DNA of 33,781 nucleotides from an uncultured Lachnospiraceae bacterium (GTDB lineage Bacteria; Bacillota; Clostridia; Lachnospirales; Lachnospiraceae): NCBI GenBank assembly GCA_947631605.1, contig CANRMC010000013.1, positions 1 through 33,781 of the forward strand, in the 5' to 3' direction. Made by a program: the position numbers and the translations under genes. The notes beneath the pieces are model-generated. The model searched no databases. It saw only the letters and a list, made by a program, of their open reading frames with translations, and had not been told where the DNA came from. Shown here in pieces: positions 7,270 through 16,722 of the stretch (positions are counted from its first letter, which is position 1; each line of letters opens with the position of its first letter).

Positions 7270-8220
7270 TTAAAACTTCTCCTCCAGTGCCTTCACCATC
7301 CAGTAAACCATCGTCTGAACCGGCGCGTCTGTCTCATACTCGCTTGCCAGAACAAGCAGGCTGCCGGTCAGCGTGTCAATTTCCGTCTTTTGCTTCCGTT
7401 CAATATCCTGCAACGTTGAAGAACGGTGTCCCGCCGTATCCGGGATCAGCTCCTCATACAGAACTTTCCGGTATTCCTCCGGCGTCTGCCAGTAAGTAGA
7501 ATATCCTGCACGATTCATGATCTCAAAACATTCTTCGATCAGAACGTCCATAATGGAGCGGGCATATTCGGATTCCAGCAGTTCTCCATAGGATAAACCG
7601 AGAATCGCACCCAATGGATTTAAGGTGGTATTGTAGATCAGTTTCGCCCATAACGCTTTCTCTACATCCTCCGTGATCTCCGCCGGAAGCCCCGCTTCAC
7701 GGATCGCCTCTGCTATACAGCGTACCGGTTCCAGCGGATTTCCGTACAAAGTTCCGATCAATACCGGAGCCTGATGGACCGTGATCGTGCTGACATTCCG
7801 TTCAGACCGCTTAAATCCCGTGATTACCCGCGAATGATAAATGATATTTTTGTCAAAATATTTCAAAAACGGCTGTTCATAATAAAATCCGTTCTGCATG
7901 AAAATGATCTTGCAGTCATTTTTCATACAGTTCCGATATTGATTCAGCATGCCGCTCACTTCTGCATTTGCCGTTGTTTTGACTGATATAATAATAAAAT
8001 CAAATGCCGCATCCGGCAATTCCTCATAAGCGGAGTACGCATAAACGCCGCCCTGAGGAATGATGATCTCTTCAAAAAGTCCCTCTCTCCGGATCCCAAA
8101 ATCCCGGATTGCCTGTCCGGTTTCCTCTCTCGCAAGAAAATCCACATCCAGCCCGCTCTTTTTTAACGAAGCGCCGATCGCGATCCCCAACGCTCCCGCG
8201 CCAATAATCAAAACTCTCAT
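7270..8220 (-). CDS. panE: 2-dehydropantoate 2-reductase
   Basis: A 316-residue cytosolic NADPH-dependent reductase of the ApbA/PanE family, which converts ketopantoate to pantoate in coenzyme A synthesis. The Rossmann nucleotide site is at the N-terminus (VLIIGAGALGIAIG). The C-terminal helical domain carries the conserved LWAKLIYNTTLNPLGAI, with the family's catalytic lysine. Length fits the family. No other pantothenate genes are nearby, and PanE paralogues often act on other 2-keto acids, so the substrate is only probable. It lies 29 bp after the GH13 gene and its stop overlaps the ribosome binding site of the protease gene. Confidence 0.85.
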   Translation of the reverse strand: MRVLIIGAGALGIAIGASLKKSGLDVDFLAREETGQAIRDFGIRREGLFEEIIIPQGGVYAYSAYEELPDAAFDFIIISVKTTANAEVSGMLNQYRNCMKNDCKIIFMQNGFYYEQPFLKYFDKNIIYHSRVITGFKRSERNVSTITVHQAPVLIGTLYGNPLEPVRCIAEAIREAGLPAEITEDVEKALWAKLIYNTTLNPLGAILGLSYGELLESEYARSIMDVLIEECFEIMNRAGYSTYWQTPEEYRKVLYEELIPDTAGHRSSTLQDIERKQKTEIDTLTGSLLVLASEYETDAPVQTMVYWMVKALEEKF

Positions 8221-8249
8221 TTAAAATATCCTTCTCTGTTCATTCTTTC

Positions 8250-10343
8250 TTATGAATTCTGCCGGTAAATGTATACCGACGCTGAAATCTTCGGAACCAC
8301 AACGGTCAGCACATTATTCTGAACCATATAGGTCTGTTCGTCCGTATCGTAACCTTCCTCCGTTGTCAGCATGACGCGCTTCATGATCCGGTTATTCGGC
8401 ACGCCCAGCTGTCTTACATGAAGCCTCAATTCTTTATCGGAATAATCATTATTCAGAACAACAGCCACTGCTTCCGTCTGATTAAATCTTCCATAAGCCA
8501 GCACCTTATTTTCCCCATGCAGAAAAATAACAGAACCATGCATCAGTGCCTCACTGCTCTTATGGATTTTTATCATATCCCGATGGAAAGCGATCAGCGC
8601 CTGATCCTCATGTCCCCATGGATACGCCCTGCGGTTGTCGGGATCCGTCCATCCGCATAAACCTGCTTCATCTCCGTAATAAATCGTCGGCGCACCGGGC
8701 CAGGTCATCTGAAAGACCACTGCTTCCCGGAATATTCCTTTATTTATATTCGCACTTGCCGCTTCTGCTCCCAGAGTATTCAGACGTCCGACACTCCGGC
8801 TGGTCCGCGTCAGAAAACGGGAATGGTCGTGATTGGACAGTTCATTCATTGCAACCTCCAGAGACGGCTGACTGAAATGCGACATATGGTGGCGCATAGA
8901 ACCGGTAAATACATCCGGATTTCCCAAAAGATCTCCACGGAATTCATCGCTATGCTTCTCAACGCCTGTCAAGAACCATGTGATCGGCTCCATAAACGCG
9001 TCGTAATTCATAACCGTATCCCATTGATCTCCCAGAAGCCACTGCTTCGGATTTCCATAATGCTCCGCAAGAATGATCGCGTCCGGATTGGCTTCTTTTA
9101 CGGCGTTTCGGAAATCCCGCCAGAATTTATGGTTATATTCTTCTGAATATCCCAGATCTGCCGCCACATCCAGACGCCAGCCGTCCGCATTATAAGGCGG
9201 GGACACCCATTTCTTTCCGATCCGGATAATATAGTCATGCAGCTTCTCGGACTCTTCATAATTCAGCTTCGGAAGCGTATCATGCCCCCACCAGCCGTTA
9301 TAGGAATCGTTATATGGCCATGCCTCCTCCTGAAACTTAAAGAATGTATGGTACGGACTGTCCGCAGAAACATAGGCGCCTTTCTCATACTCCTTCTGAT
9401 TCTCATATATCCGTTCACGATCCAGCCATTTATTAAAAGAACCGCAGTGGTTAAAGACGCCGTCCAGTATGATCTTCATGCCTCTGGCATGAACCTGTTC
9501 CACAAGTTCTATAAAAAGCTGATTGGACGCCTCCAGATTCTCTTTGTTGGTGACACGGTTCACATAGCGGGTAGATTCCCAGTTGGATTTCGAACCTTCC
9601 GGCAGGCAGGCGCCTTCATCATTTACGATCTTTCCAAAATGAGGATCCACATAATCATAATCCTGAATATCGTATTTGTGACTGGATGGCGAGACAAAGA
9701 TCGGATTCAGATAAATAACATCCACACCAAGGTCTTTCAGATAATCCAGTTTATCTATAACGCCCTGCAGATCGCCGCCATGGAAATTTGCCACATCCAT
9801 CAGGGCAGGATTTTCATTCCAGTTTTCAACATGCCGGCTGCTCTGATCTATGTAATAGTATTCATTGTCCAATACATCATTGGATGGATCCCCGTTACAG
9901 AAACGGTCCACAAATATCTGATAAAAGACTGCGCCCTTCGCCCATTCCGGAACGGAAAAGTCCGGAATGATCTCGAAATTATAGTCCGCGTTATATTCTT
10001 TCTGCAAAGACAGTTTGTTATAAAACGCCGTGACACGGCCGGCATGGATCTCAAAACAGTATTCCACCCGTTTCTCGATCGGCGGCAGAGTAATTTCATA
10101 GTAATCAAACAGTTTATCCGTAAATGCCAGAGACATCTTGGTCTTCTCATCCCCGCAGATCAGATAAACTGCGTCTACATTGTCGATCGCCGTCCGAAAA
10201 CGCAGGGTTACGGCATCACCGGTTTTCGGTTCGGGAGGATTCCGGTAAAAGGAGGTTCCGTCACTGAACAGCGCACCGGCATTCAATGATATTTTTGAAT
10301 TAAAAATGTGATTGATTACTTTGAGTACCTGCTGGTCCAGCAT
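8250..10343 (-). CDS. GH13 alpha-glucan hydrolase (neopullulanase/maltodextrinase type)
   Basis: A 697-residue enzyme without a signal peptide, so it probably acts on imported maltodextrins. An N-terminal beta-sandwich of the CBM34/early-set type (about 20-125) precedes the GH13 barrel (FYQIFVDRFCNGD near 140). The four GH13 regions are present: GVFNH near 295, nucleophile Asp392 in GWRLDVAADLG, acid/base Glu427 in ILAEHYG and Asp506 in LSNHDHSRF. A C-terminal beta domain follows. The first in-frame ATG (10364) is rejected because the AGGAGG site lies inside that extension, 9 nt before the ATG at 10343. It heads a unit with panE and the C11 protease and has its own promoter. Confidence 0.9.
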   Translation of the reverse strand: MLDQQVLKVINHIFNSKISLNAGALFSDGTSFYRNPPEPKTGDAVTLRFRTAIDNVDAVYLICGDEKTKMSLAFTDKLFDYYEITLPPIEKRVEYCFEIHAGRVTAFYNKLSLQKEYNADYNFEIIPDFSVPEWAKGAVFYQIFVDRFCNGDPSNDVLDNEYYYIDQSSRHVENWNENPALMDVANFHGGDLQGVIDKLDYLKDLGVDVIYLNPIFVSPSSHKYDIQDYDYVDPHFGKIVNDEGACLPEGSKSNWESTRYVNRVTNKENLEASNQLFIELVEQVHARGMKIILDGVFNHCGSFNKWLDRERIYENQKEYEKGAYVSADSPYHTFFKFQEEAWPYNDSYNGWWGHDTLPKLNYEESEKLHDYIIRIGKKWVSPPYNADGWRLDVAADLGYSEEYNHKFWRDFRNAVKEANPDAIILAEHYGNPKQWLLGDQWDTVMNYDAFMEPITWFLTGVEKHSDEFRGDLLGNPDVFTGSMRHHMSHFSQPSLEVAMNELSNHDHSRFLTRTSRSVGRLNTLGAEAASANINKGIFREAVVFQMTWPGAPTIYYGDEAGLCGWTDPDNRRAYPWGHEDQALIAFHRDMIKIHKSSEALMHGSVIFLHGENKVLAYGRFNQTEAVAVVLNNDYSDKELRLHVRQLGVPNNRIMKRVMLTTEEGYDTDEQTYMVQNNVLTVVVPKISASVYIYRQNS

Positions 10344-10384
10344 CCTGAAAATCCTCCTAAACATCGAATATCCTTAACATTCTT

Positions 10385-10413
10385 ATTCTAATACATAATA
10401 TTCAATTTCTCAA
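10385..10413 (-). promoter_or_regulatory. Sigma-A promoter of the GH13 gene
   Basis: On the minus strand TTGAGA (10408-10413), 17 bp, TAGAAT (10385-10390). The first palindrome of the upstream array overlaps the -35. Confidence 0.65.
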
Positions 10414-10484
10414 TCGGAAATTAAGGATTTCCGTATGGAAATTAAAAGATTTCCGCAAGGAAATCAAGAATTTCCGCAAGGAAA
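10404..10484. repeat. Array of four evenly spaced palindromes upstream of the GH13 gene
   Basis: Four inverted repeats follow one another: AATTTC/GAAATT at 10404-10422, then three built on TTTCC-GNAN-GGAAA at 10427-10442, 10448-10465 and 10471-10484. Their centres lie about 21-22 bp apart, two turns of B-DNA, so bound dimers would sit on the same face of the helix. The array begins at the -35 of the GH13 promoter and extends upstream. This looks like an operator array for a homodimeric regulator; the regulator is unknown. Confidence 0.65.
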
Positions 10485-10492
10485 ATCGTTTT

Positions 10493-10533
10493 TTCAAAGG
10501 AAAATGGACAGCTGCTTTCACAACTGTCCATTT
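10493..10533 (-). terminator. Probable terminator downstream of ftsH
   Basis: AAATGGACAG (10502-10511) and CTGTCCATTT (10524-10533) form a perfect 10-bp stem with a 12-nt loop. On the minus strand the tail is TTTTCCTTTG, only moderately T-rich. It lies about 240 bp past the ftsH stop and just before the GH13 operator array, so it would insulate the two units. Confidence 0.5.
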
Positions 10534-10770
10534 CGGAGAAGGTATTTTGTTACTTATGGGGTGTAGCAAAAAACTATATAATGTATTGGGGGTTACGAGT
10601 ATTATTATACATATTCCCAATAAAAAGTGTTCACAAAAAATAATTTTTATTTTGTTATTTTTTGTACATTTCGACCAGAAAAAACTGGTTTAAAAGGAAT
10701 ATGAGAACTGTTTTTATGCAAGATATACAATTTTTCTTTTTCCATCCGTCTATTTCGTCAAATTATACAG
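10534..10770. other. AT-rich stretch after ftsH without a recognisable gene
   Basis: Between the hairpin at 10502-10533 and the ftsH stop codon I see no credible protein gene on either strand. A weak hairpin (ACCAG/CTGGT, 10674-10689) is present without a proper T-tract. A small RNA cannot be excluded, but nothing specific supports one. Confidence 0.4.
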
Positions 10771-12600
10771 TTAAGCCTCGAATAATGCCTCAAATTCTTC
10801 CCTGTTAATGCGCTCTTTCTCCAAAAGAAGGGCGGCGCATTTATGCAGAATATCCAAATTATCTGAAATTATAGCCTTCGCTTCGGCATAACAGCCGTCA
10901 ACGATCGCCTTTACCTCCTGGTCGATCAGGGTAGCCATTTCTTCGCCATAGTTTCTGGCATGCCCTAAATCTCTGCCGAGAAAGACTTCATCATCCTCAT
11001 TTTCATAATTGATAAGCCCGACCTTTTCGGACATACCATATTTGATTACCATATTTCTGGCTGTTTCCGTTGCGGTTTTAATATCCTGCGAAGCGCCTGT
11101 CGTGATATCGCCGATCACCAGTTCTTCGGCGATCCGTCCGCCTAAACTTACCTGTATGTCCTGCAGCATTTTCTTTTTCGTAAGATGCATATTATCGTTT
11201 TCCGGAAGCGGCATGGTATAGCCGGCTGCACCGACGCCTGTCGGAATAATGGAAACCGTATGGACAGGGCCAACTTCGCTCAAAACATGGAAGAGGATCG
11301 CATGACCGGATTCATGATATGCAGTGATCCGCTTATCCCGTTCCGGAACCAGACGACTTTTCTTTTCCGTACCGATCCCCACTTTGATAAATGATTTCTC
11401 AATATCATCCCGATTGATGTAAGCCCTTCCCTGCTTTGCGGCACAGATTGCAGCTTCATTCATCAGATTTTCCAGATCTGCGCCTACGAAACCTGAGGTC
11501 GTTCTGGCAATCTCATGCAGATCTACATCATCGCCAATCGGCTTATTTTTCGTGTGAACGCGGAGGATTTCTTCCCGTCCTTTTACATCCGGACGTCCGA
11601 CTGCCACCTTCCGGTCAAATCTGCCTGGACGAAGGATCGCCGGATCCAGAATATCGACACGGTTGGTAGCCGCCATTACAATAATGCCTTCATTGACGCT
11701 GAAACCGTCCATCTCCACCAGAAGCTGGTTCAGAGTCTGCTCTCTTTCGTCATGTCCGCCTCCAAGACCGGTGCCTCTCCTTCTTCCTACTGCGTCGATC
11801 TCATCAATAAAAATGATACATGGCGAATTCTTCTTTGCCCGCTGGAATAAGTCTCTTACCCTTGACGCACCGACGCCGACAAACATTTCCACAAAATCGG
11901 AACCCGATATGGAAAAGAAGGCAACGCCTGCTTCGCCGGCAACAGCCTTTGCCAGAAGGGTTTTTCCGGTTCCCGGAGGTCCCACCAGAAGGATTCCTTT
12001 CGGGATTCTTGCACCGATCGAAATATATTTTTTCGGTTCTTTGAGGAAATCCACGATCTCACTCAATTCTTCTTTTTCTTCATCCAATCCGGCAACATTC
12101 TTAAAGGTGATATTTTTATCAACCTCCACTTTCGGATGGCTTCTTCCAAAGTCCATCATCCGATTGCTTCCTCCGCCGCCGGAAGACGCCTGCCCTGCAA
12201 AGACGCCGATCACAACAAAGACGATCAGAAGCACAAATATATATGGAATGGCACGCTCCCAGAAACCTGCCCGCTTTACATCATTGAAGATGACTTCAAC
12301 CTGTCCGGAGGCATACGTATCACAGATTGTCTCGGTATCTTTCACGTCTGAAGTATAAAACTTCAGATCCGTGTTATCCGTAAATATAACTTCAACCGTA
12401 CCGGTAGGCACCTCCCGGTTCTGGGTGATCTCCACGCTTCTTATCCGGTTCTCTTTCAGATCTCTTGTCAGGTCTGAATTACTGTAGCCCGTATCTACAT
12501 TCTGATAAAAATACTGAATAAATACATAGAGTCCGATTCCAATGACGAGAAGCAGCAGATATACTCCCATGTATGATTTCACGCCTTTACCCATTTTCAT
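10771..12600 (-). CDS. ftsH: ATP-dependent zinc metalloprotease FtsH
   Basis: A 609-residue membrane-anchored AAA+ protease that degrades unneeded or damaged membrane and regulatory proteins as a hexamer. A first membrane helix (about 10-30), an extracytoplasmic domain and a second helix (about 118-136) are followed by a Gly-rich linker. The AAA module has Walker A GPPGTGKT (207-214), Walker [11 protein letters not shown] (261-270) and the FtsH region [20 protein letters not shown]. The zinc site HESGH is at 429-433. Length is typical. AGAGGAG lies just before the ATG; a second ATG two codons on is also possible. The gene follows hpt by 12 bp in the order tilS-hpt-ftsH found across Firmicutes. 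Confidence 0.97.
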   Translation of the reverse strand: MKMGKGVKSYMGVYLLLLVIGIGLYVFIQYFYQNVDTGYSNSDLTRDLKENRIRSVEITQNREVPTGTVEVIFTDNTDLKFYTSDVKDTETICDTYASGQVEVIFNDVKRAGFWERAIPYIFVLLIVFVVIGVFAGQASSGGGGSNRMMDFGRSHPKVEVDKNITFKNVAGLDEEKEELSEIVDFLKEPKKYISIGARIPKGILLVGPPGTGKTLLAKAVAGEAGVAFFSISGSDFVEMFVGVGASRVRDLFQRAKKNSPCIIFIDEIDAVGRRRGTGLGGGHDEREQTLNQLLVEMDGFSVNEGIIVMAATNRVDILDPAILRPGRFDRKVAVGRPDVKGREEILRVHTKNKPIGDDVDLHEIARTTSGFVGADLENLMNEAAICAAKQGRAYINRDDIEKSFIKVGIGTEKKSRLVPERDKRITAYHESGHAILFHVLSEVGPVHTVSIIPTGVGAAGYTMPLPENDNMHLTKKKMLQDIQVSLGGRIAEELVIGDITTGASQDIKTATETARNMVIKYGMSEKVGLINYENEDDEVFLGRDLGHARNYGEEMATLIDQEVKAIVDGCYAEAKAIISDNLDILHKCAALLLEKERINREEFEALFEA

Positions 12601-12612
12601 CCAACTCCTCTC

Positions 12613-13131
12613 TTATTCAACCGCCCCTATATACGGAAGATTCCTGTATTTCTGGTCGAAATCCAATCCATATCCTACCAGAAAAAGGTCCGGGACTTCA
12701 AATCCATACATATCCGGCTCCATTGGAACCACTCTTCCGCTGGGTTTATCCAATAATGTGATAACTTTAAAACTTGCAGGTTTTCTGGTCTTCAACAGTT
12801 CACACAGATAAGAAAGGGTTCTGCCGCTATCCAGAATATCCTCTGCAAGAATAACTTCTTTTCCCTCAATGGATTCATCCAGATCTTTCAAAAGCTTTAC
12901 CTCACCGGAGGATTTTTTCTCTGAGCCGTAACTGGACACTGCCATAAAATCCATGGTGACCGGCACGCTGAGCCTTTTTGCAAGTTCACACATAAAAAAA
13001 ACGCTTCCCTTTAATATTCCAATCATATGTACGGTTTTTCCTTCATATTCCGCACTGATCGCATCCGCCATTTCCTGTATTCTCTGCTCCAGCTTTTTCT
13101 GGTCGATCAGTACCTTAATCTTATCCCTCAT
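12613..13131 (-). CDS. hpt: Hypoxanthine phosphoribosyltransferase
   Basis: A 172-residue cytosolic purine salvage enzyme that joins hypoxanthine or guanine to PRPP, giving IMP or GMP. The PRPP-binding motif is VILAEDILDSGRTL, the flexible-loop region is VSSYG, and the C-terminal purine site contains FLVGYGLDFDQKYRNLP. Length is normal. The ATG lies inside the last codons of tilS (11-bp overlap), with GGAAAGG upstream, so translation is coupled. In Bacillus the neighbouring TilS and Hpt are also encoded just upstream of ftsH. Confidence 0.95.
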   Translation of the reverse strand: MRDKIKVLIDQKKLEQRIQEMADAISAEYEGKTVHMIGILKGSVFFMCELAKRLSVPVTMDFMAVSSYGSEKKSSGEVKLLKDLDESIEGKEVILAEDILDSGRTLSYLCELLKTRKPASFKVITLLDKPSGRVVPMEPDMYGFEVPDLFLVGYGLDFDQKYRNLPYIGAVE

Positions 13132-14494
13132 TCGTATTTTCCTTTCCGTTAAAGCTTAGTATCATAACTTTTTTTGTCTGTTCGGTAATTTTATATGCCT
13201 CGCTGAACCGCAGCCCCACTGCCCAGATGATCTCGCTGCCACAGGCAACCAACGGCCAGCATTCCCTGTCTTTCCTGTCGATCTTCTCATCAGTGAAAAG
13301 CCTTGCGAGCTTCTTTCTTCCGCCGGAAGCGTTGATCACGATATAATCACCTTCCCGCGGCGTCCGGAATGTAAGCGTCTCTTTGATATTATCACAATCC
13401 GCCATTTTCGTATAGATATTTTTCGACACTTCGGAAATCGCAGTCCTTGGCAGAACCTCTACGGAAAGCGTACCCTGCTCAATCTGATAATTGCCATCTT
13501 TTTCAAATTCTATGCAGAAATCTTTCAATTCTTTCCTTTTCTCAAATATAAGTTTCTCATAACTGTTCCGGACACAGAGCCCGTAAGGAAGCATGACAAG
13601 CTTTCCGTTTTCTCCCTCCGCCAGTTTCTGTATGGAAGAAATATGCTGTCTTGTGATGTCTTTTTCGGATCCGGCAAGACCGGATATCGTCTGTCGGATG
13701 ATCTCTCCCTGAACCAGACTGTCCATGGAAAGAAGTCGGTTTTTGTCCAATACTGCCCTTCCTTCTTCTGTCACGACCGAAAATTCTTCCGCCATCCTCT
13801 GAATGATCCTATAAGCGGCTTCCGCATCATAAGCGGCGTCGCAGATATGCTCCACTGCTTTTTTGTTTATGGCGGTCATTTCCGTAAGTATCCGGGAGCG
13901 TATCCGGTTCCTGTCATAGTACAAAGAACTGTTTGTAGTATCGGTCTGAAAGGAAAGCCCCTCCGTTTGTAAATACTGCTCAATCTCCCCGCGCATTGTA
14001 TTTAGCAGCGGACGGATGATGTGCCCCCGCACCGGAAGGATCCCTGTCATTCCGCGCAGACTGCTCCCCCGCATCAGATGAAAAATGACAGTTTCCGCCA
14101 GATCTTCTTTATTATGGGCTACGGCTATCTTTGTAAATCCCAACTTCTTTCGTTCCTGTTCAAAGCACTGGTAACGGTATGTGCGCCCCGCTTCTTCTTC
14201 CGTCATACCCCACGTTTCCGCCAGAGCCGGAATATTTTCACGATATACCGTACAAGGCACGTCATATTTCCTGCATAACGTCCGGACATACGCTTCATCT
14301 TGATCCGCTTCTTCTCCCCGTATACCGTGATTCACATGCACAGCCGAAAGCCTGAGCGTATATTCTTCTTTCAGTTTGCACAGAAGGAAAAAAAGGCACA
14401 CAGAGTCAGCGCCGCCGGAGATTCCGATTATCACTCCGTCGCCCTGACTCAGCATCTGATATTTCTCTATAAAATCTTTTACCTGCTTCTGCAT
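13121..14494 (-). CDS. tilS: tRNA(Ile)-lysidine synthase
   Basis: A 457-residue enzyme that attaches lysine to C34 of the CAU-anticodon isoleucine tRNA so that it reads AUA. The N-type ATP pyrophosphatase P-loop is SGGADS at residues 26-31, followed by HVNHGIRGEEAD and VAHNKEDLAETVIFHLMRG, typical of TilS. The C-terminal part contains the TilS tRNA-binding domain (FRTPREGDYI, then KKLARLFTDEKI). Length is as expected. GAAGGA precedes the ATG. It overlaps hpt and lies 75 bp after spoIIE; no strong promoter is visible in that gap. Confidence 0.95.
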   Translation of the reverse strand: MQKQVKDFIEKYQMLSQGDGVIIGISGGADSVCLFFLLCKLKEEYTLRLSAVHVNHGIRGEEADQDEAYVRTLCRKYDVPCTVYRENIPALAETWGMTEEEAGRTYRYQCFEQERKKLGFTKIAVAHNKEDLAETVIFHLMRGSSLRGMTGILPVRGHIIRPLLNTMRGEIEQYLQTEGLSFQTDTTNSSLYYDRNRIRSRILTEMTAINKKAVEHICDAAYDAEAAYRIIQRMAEEFSVVTEEGRAVLDKNRLLSMDSLVQGEIIRQTISGLAGSEKDITRQHISSIQKLAEGENGKLVMLPYGLCVRNSYEKLIFEKRKELKDFCIEFEKDGNYQIEQGTLSVEVLPRTAISEVSKNIYTKMADCDNIKETLTFRTPREGDYIVINASGGRKKLARLFTDEKIDRKDRECWPLVACGSEIIWAVGLRFSEAYKITEQTKKVMILSFNGKENTNEG

Positions 14495-14569
14495 ATCTGT
14501 CCTTCGCCTTTTATCTTTTCGTTGATTCTATCACATTTTATCTGGCTTTGCATAGATATTATCGGAAAA

Positions 14570-16558
14570 TTAATATCTCCGGACAACGCCTACCAGAACC
14601 GTTGCGTCATCCTTCAGATTTTTTCCGTTCAGGTTCCGGATGCCGGTAATAATATCATCTGCAATTTCCTCCGCAAATATGGATTCACTGTTTTGGATGA
14701 TCTCTTTCATGTAGTCTTCCCTGTTTTCAAAGACAATGCTTTCCATAACGCCATCGCTGATCATAATGATAATATCGTTTTCATAAAATTTTTTCATGGA
14801 TTTCTCACAGACTGCTTCCTCTTCGATCCCTACCGGAAGCGAGGTAGATTTAATGACTTCGATCCAATCTCCGCGCTTCACATATGTAGCGGCGGCTCCC
14901 TGCTTATAAAGCCGTCCGTATCCGGTGTAGCAGTCTATCAGAAGCATATCCAGGGTTGCAAAAATTTCCCCCTTGTTCCGTCTGCTCAGGTAAGAATTGA
15001 TAAATTTTATGGATAACTCCTTATCGAATCCCGCGCTCAACATATCCTCCAGCGTATTGATCAGAAATGAACTCTGCGCGGACGCCTTTTCACCGCTTCC
15101 CATACCGTCCGAAAGTATCATCAGGTTCTGACCGCCTTTCAGTTCATCAAACATATAATTATCGCCGGAAGTACCGCTGTCATATTTACTCAGCTTTTTT
15201 ACCGCCATGTCCACATAAAACGGAGGTCGTTCCTCAAACGCCAGCAAAGAGAAGTCTTTTGATACGATATTCCGGCTCACATCCATAGTCTGAAGCGTCA
15301 TATTTCCATGGTTTTCAAGGATCTCCCGCACTTCTGCCGCCGTAAGCAGCCTGCCCTGTTTCATTTTGATCGAAAGATAGATCTCATAATGTTCCGCCTT
15401 ATTCCGAATCAGCACCATGCTCTTTACCACGGCATTTTTTCTGGTAAGTTCAGAAATGATCGCCGCCTCCATCGTCTTTTTCATCGGCACTACATTTTCA
15501 AATTCCGATGAAAAATCCTCCAGAACATTTCCTATCTCACTGAAGGTGATCCCAACGCCGCCTGCGCCCTCAACCGTATATTCCATCCTGCGGAACGCCC
15601 TCGCAAAATCCGCTACCCGATCCATCATCAGACGCCCCCACTCACTGGAGCTTTCGTAAATCTCACCCCTGCGCACACGTTCGTCCAGATAGGTCATAAG
15701 GGAAACCGGCGTAAGCAGAAAAACAATCGTCGAAGATACAAGGGCCTTTATCCCATTTTCGCTGATCAGGTACGGAAAATACGAGACGGAGGATATCATT
15801 CCCACCAAAAGCACGCCGAGAACGATCCCGATCTTTTTGTATGGAACAATCGCCGCTGCCGCGCTGCATACAGCCGCCATAGCAAGCATTACAGTCAGAT
15901 ACTGCATTTCTCCGGTTTTCACAGACAGGATCATGCCTGCCGCCGCTGCCCATGCGCTTCCGGTTCCGATACCGAAACGATAAATAACATATAACAAAAG
16001 ATATATACCCACGGCTTCCGCTACCCGGAAAATTCCCGCTATATCCAGCGGCAGACCATAAAATACGGAAGCGGAAAGCACCAGTACGGAGATCGCGTCC
16101 CTGCTGTCCACTGCAATTTTCGCAAAATCAAATTGAATTACATATAAAGCCCTGCCATATATCATAGCGAGACAGAAGATCAAAACCGCCTCACTGAGAA
16201 CAAGGAGCATGTCCAATTCTCCGTGAAAAAAAATGATATATGTTATGTTGACCAAAAAGTCTGCAAGAGCCGCAAGCGCTGCCCACACATTTCTATGAGC
16301 AGTCAGAAAGGCGTGATCACGGGAAAAAAGCAGAAACGTTACCAAAAGAAGGATACTTCCATATCGGAACAGACATACCAGTTTCATAGCCGCCAGAAGA
16401 CCTGCCAGACCGGCAGTCAGCATGATCAGTATATTTGCTCCCTGCAGATATGTACTTATAAATAAGGGCAGAAGAAACGGATTATATTCGCCCACAAAAG
16501 CAAATCCCGATAAAAAAACGAGAATCCCCATCCAAACATTCATGGTTTTTGTTTTCAT
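14570..16558 (-). CDS. spoIIE: Stage II sporulation protein E (SpoIIE phosphatase)
   Basis: A 662-residue protein. The first 290 residues are strongly hydrophobic, with about ten predicted membrane helices. A linker follows, and the C-terminal 220 residues form a PP2C-type phosphatase with metal-binding aspartates in LMILSDGMGSGEKA and IIMISDGVMESI. SpoIIE dephosphorylates SpoIIAA to activate sigma-F in the forespore and helps polar septation. It is shorter than the Bacillus protein (827 residues), mainly in the central region. GGAGGAGG precedes the ATG. The promoter has the Spo0A-type 21-bp spacing. Confidence 0.93.
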   Translation of the reverse strand: MKTKTMNVWMGILVFLSGFAFVGEYNPFLLPLFISTYLQGANILIMLTAGLAGLLAAMKLVCLFRYGSILLLVTFLLFSRDHAFLTAHRNVWAALAALADFLVNITYIIFFHGELDMLLVLSEAVLIFCLAMIYGRALYVIQFDFAKIAVDSRDAISVLVLSASVFYGLPLDIAGIFRVAEAVGIYLLLYVIYRFGIGTGSAWAAAAGMILSVKTGEMQYLTVMLAMAAVCSAAAAIVPYKKIGIVLGVLLVGMISSVSYFPYLISENGIKALVSSTIVFLLTPVSLMTYLDERVRRGEIYESSSEWGRLMMDRVADFARAFRRMEYTVEGAGGVGITFSEIGNVLEDFSSEFENVVPMKKTMEAAIISELTRKNAVVKSMVLIRNKAEHYEIYLSIKMKQGRLLTAAEVREILENHGNMTLQTMDVSRNIVSKDFSLLAFEERPPFYVDMAVKKLSKYDSGTSGDNYMFDELKGGQNLMILSDGMGSGEKASAQSSFLINTLEDMLSAGFDKELSIKFINSYLSRRNKGEIFATLDMLLIDCYTGYGRLYKQGAAATYVKRGDWIEVIKSTSLPVGIEEEAVCEKSMKKFYENDIIIMISDGVMESIVFENREDYMKEIIQNSESIFAEEIADDIITGIRNLNGKNLKDDATVLVGVVRRY

Positions 16559-16607
16559 AACAGACCTCCTCCAATCCCAAACGTCTCATTTAACGGATTC
16601 ATATGGA

Positions 16608-16640
16608 ATTATAGTTTTTCCAGGTCCCTTGTTATGTCAA
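16608..16640 (-). promoter_or_regulatory. Spo0A-type promoter of spoIIE with 21-bp spacer
   Basis: On the minus strand TTGACA (16635-16640) and TATAAT (16608-16613) are both perfect but 21 bp apart, too far for normal sigma-A use. Bacillus spoIIE and spoIIG have the same layout and require Spo0A~P. TGTCAAA overlapping the -35 (plus strand 16635-16641) and AGTCGAA upstream (minus strand 16666-16672) each match six of seven positions of the 0A box TGTCGAA. Confidence 0.75.
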
Positions 16641-16681
16641 ATATCTGTAGTAAAAGGAAACGGTTTTCGACTTTTGTGAAT

Positions 16682-16722
16682 AAAAAATCAGCAGTGCCCG
16701 ACCATTTGATCAAACACTGCTA
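16682..16722 (-). terminator. Rho-independent terminator of the divIC transcript
   Basis: AGCAGTG (16690-16696) pairs with CACTGCT (16715-16721); on the minus strand this is followed by GATTTTTTATT. The stop codon of divIC lies in the stem base. It separates the yabP-divIC unit from spoIIE. Confidence 0.75.

Noticed and set aside
9237-10289. 350-codon open frame on the plus strand
   Set aside because: Lies fully opposite the GH13 gene and shows low-quality Ile/Arg-rich sequence typical of a shadow frame.
10344-10364. Seven-codon N-terminal extension of the GH13 enzyme
   Set aside because: The AGGAGG site lies within it, at the right distance for the ATG at 10343.
10404-10484. CRISPR array
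   Set aside because: Units are short palindromes with spacers of only 5-6 bp, and there are no unique spacers or cas genes.
10402-10620. 72-codon minus-strand frame across the palindromes
   Set aside because: Its end is made of the repeat array itself and it crosses the terminator hairpin; no ribosome binding site.
10674-10689. Hairpin ACCAG/CTGGT as ftsH terminator
   Set aside because: Only 5 bp of stem with an A/T loop and no T-tract in the right place.
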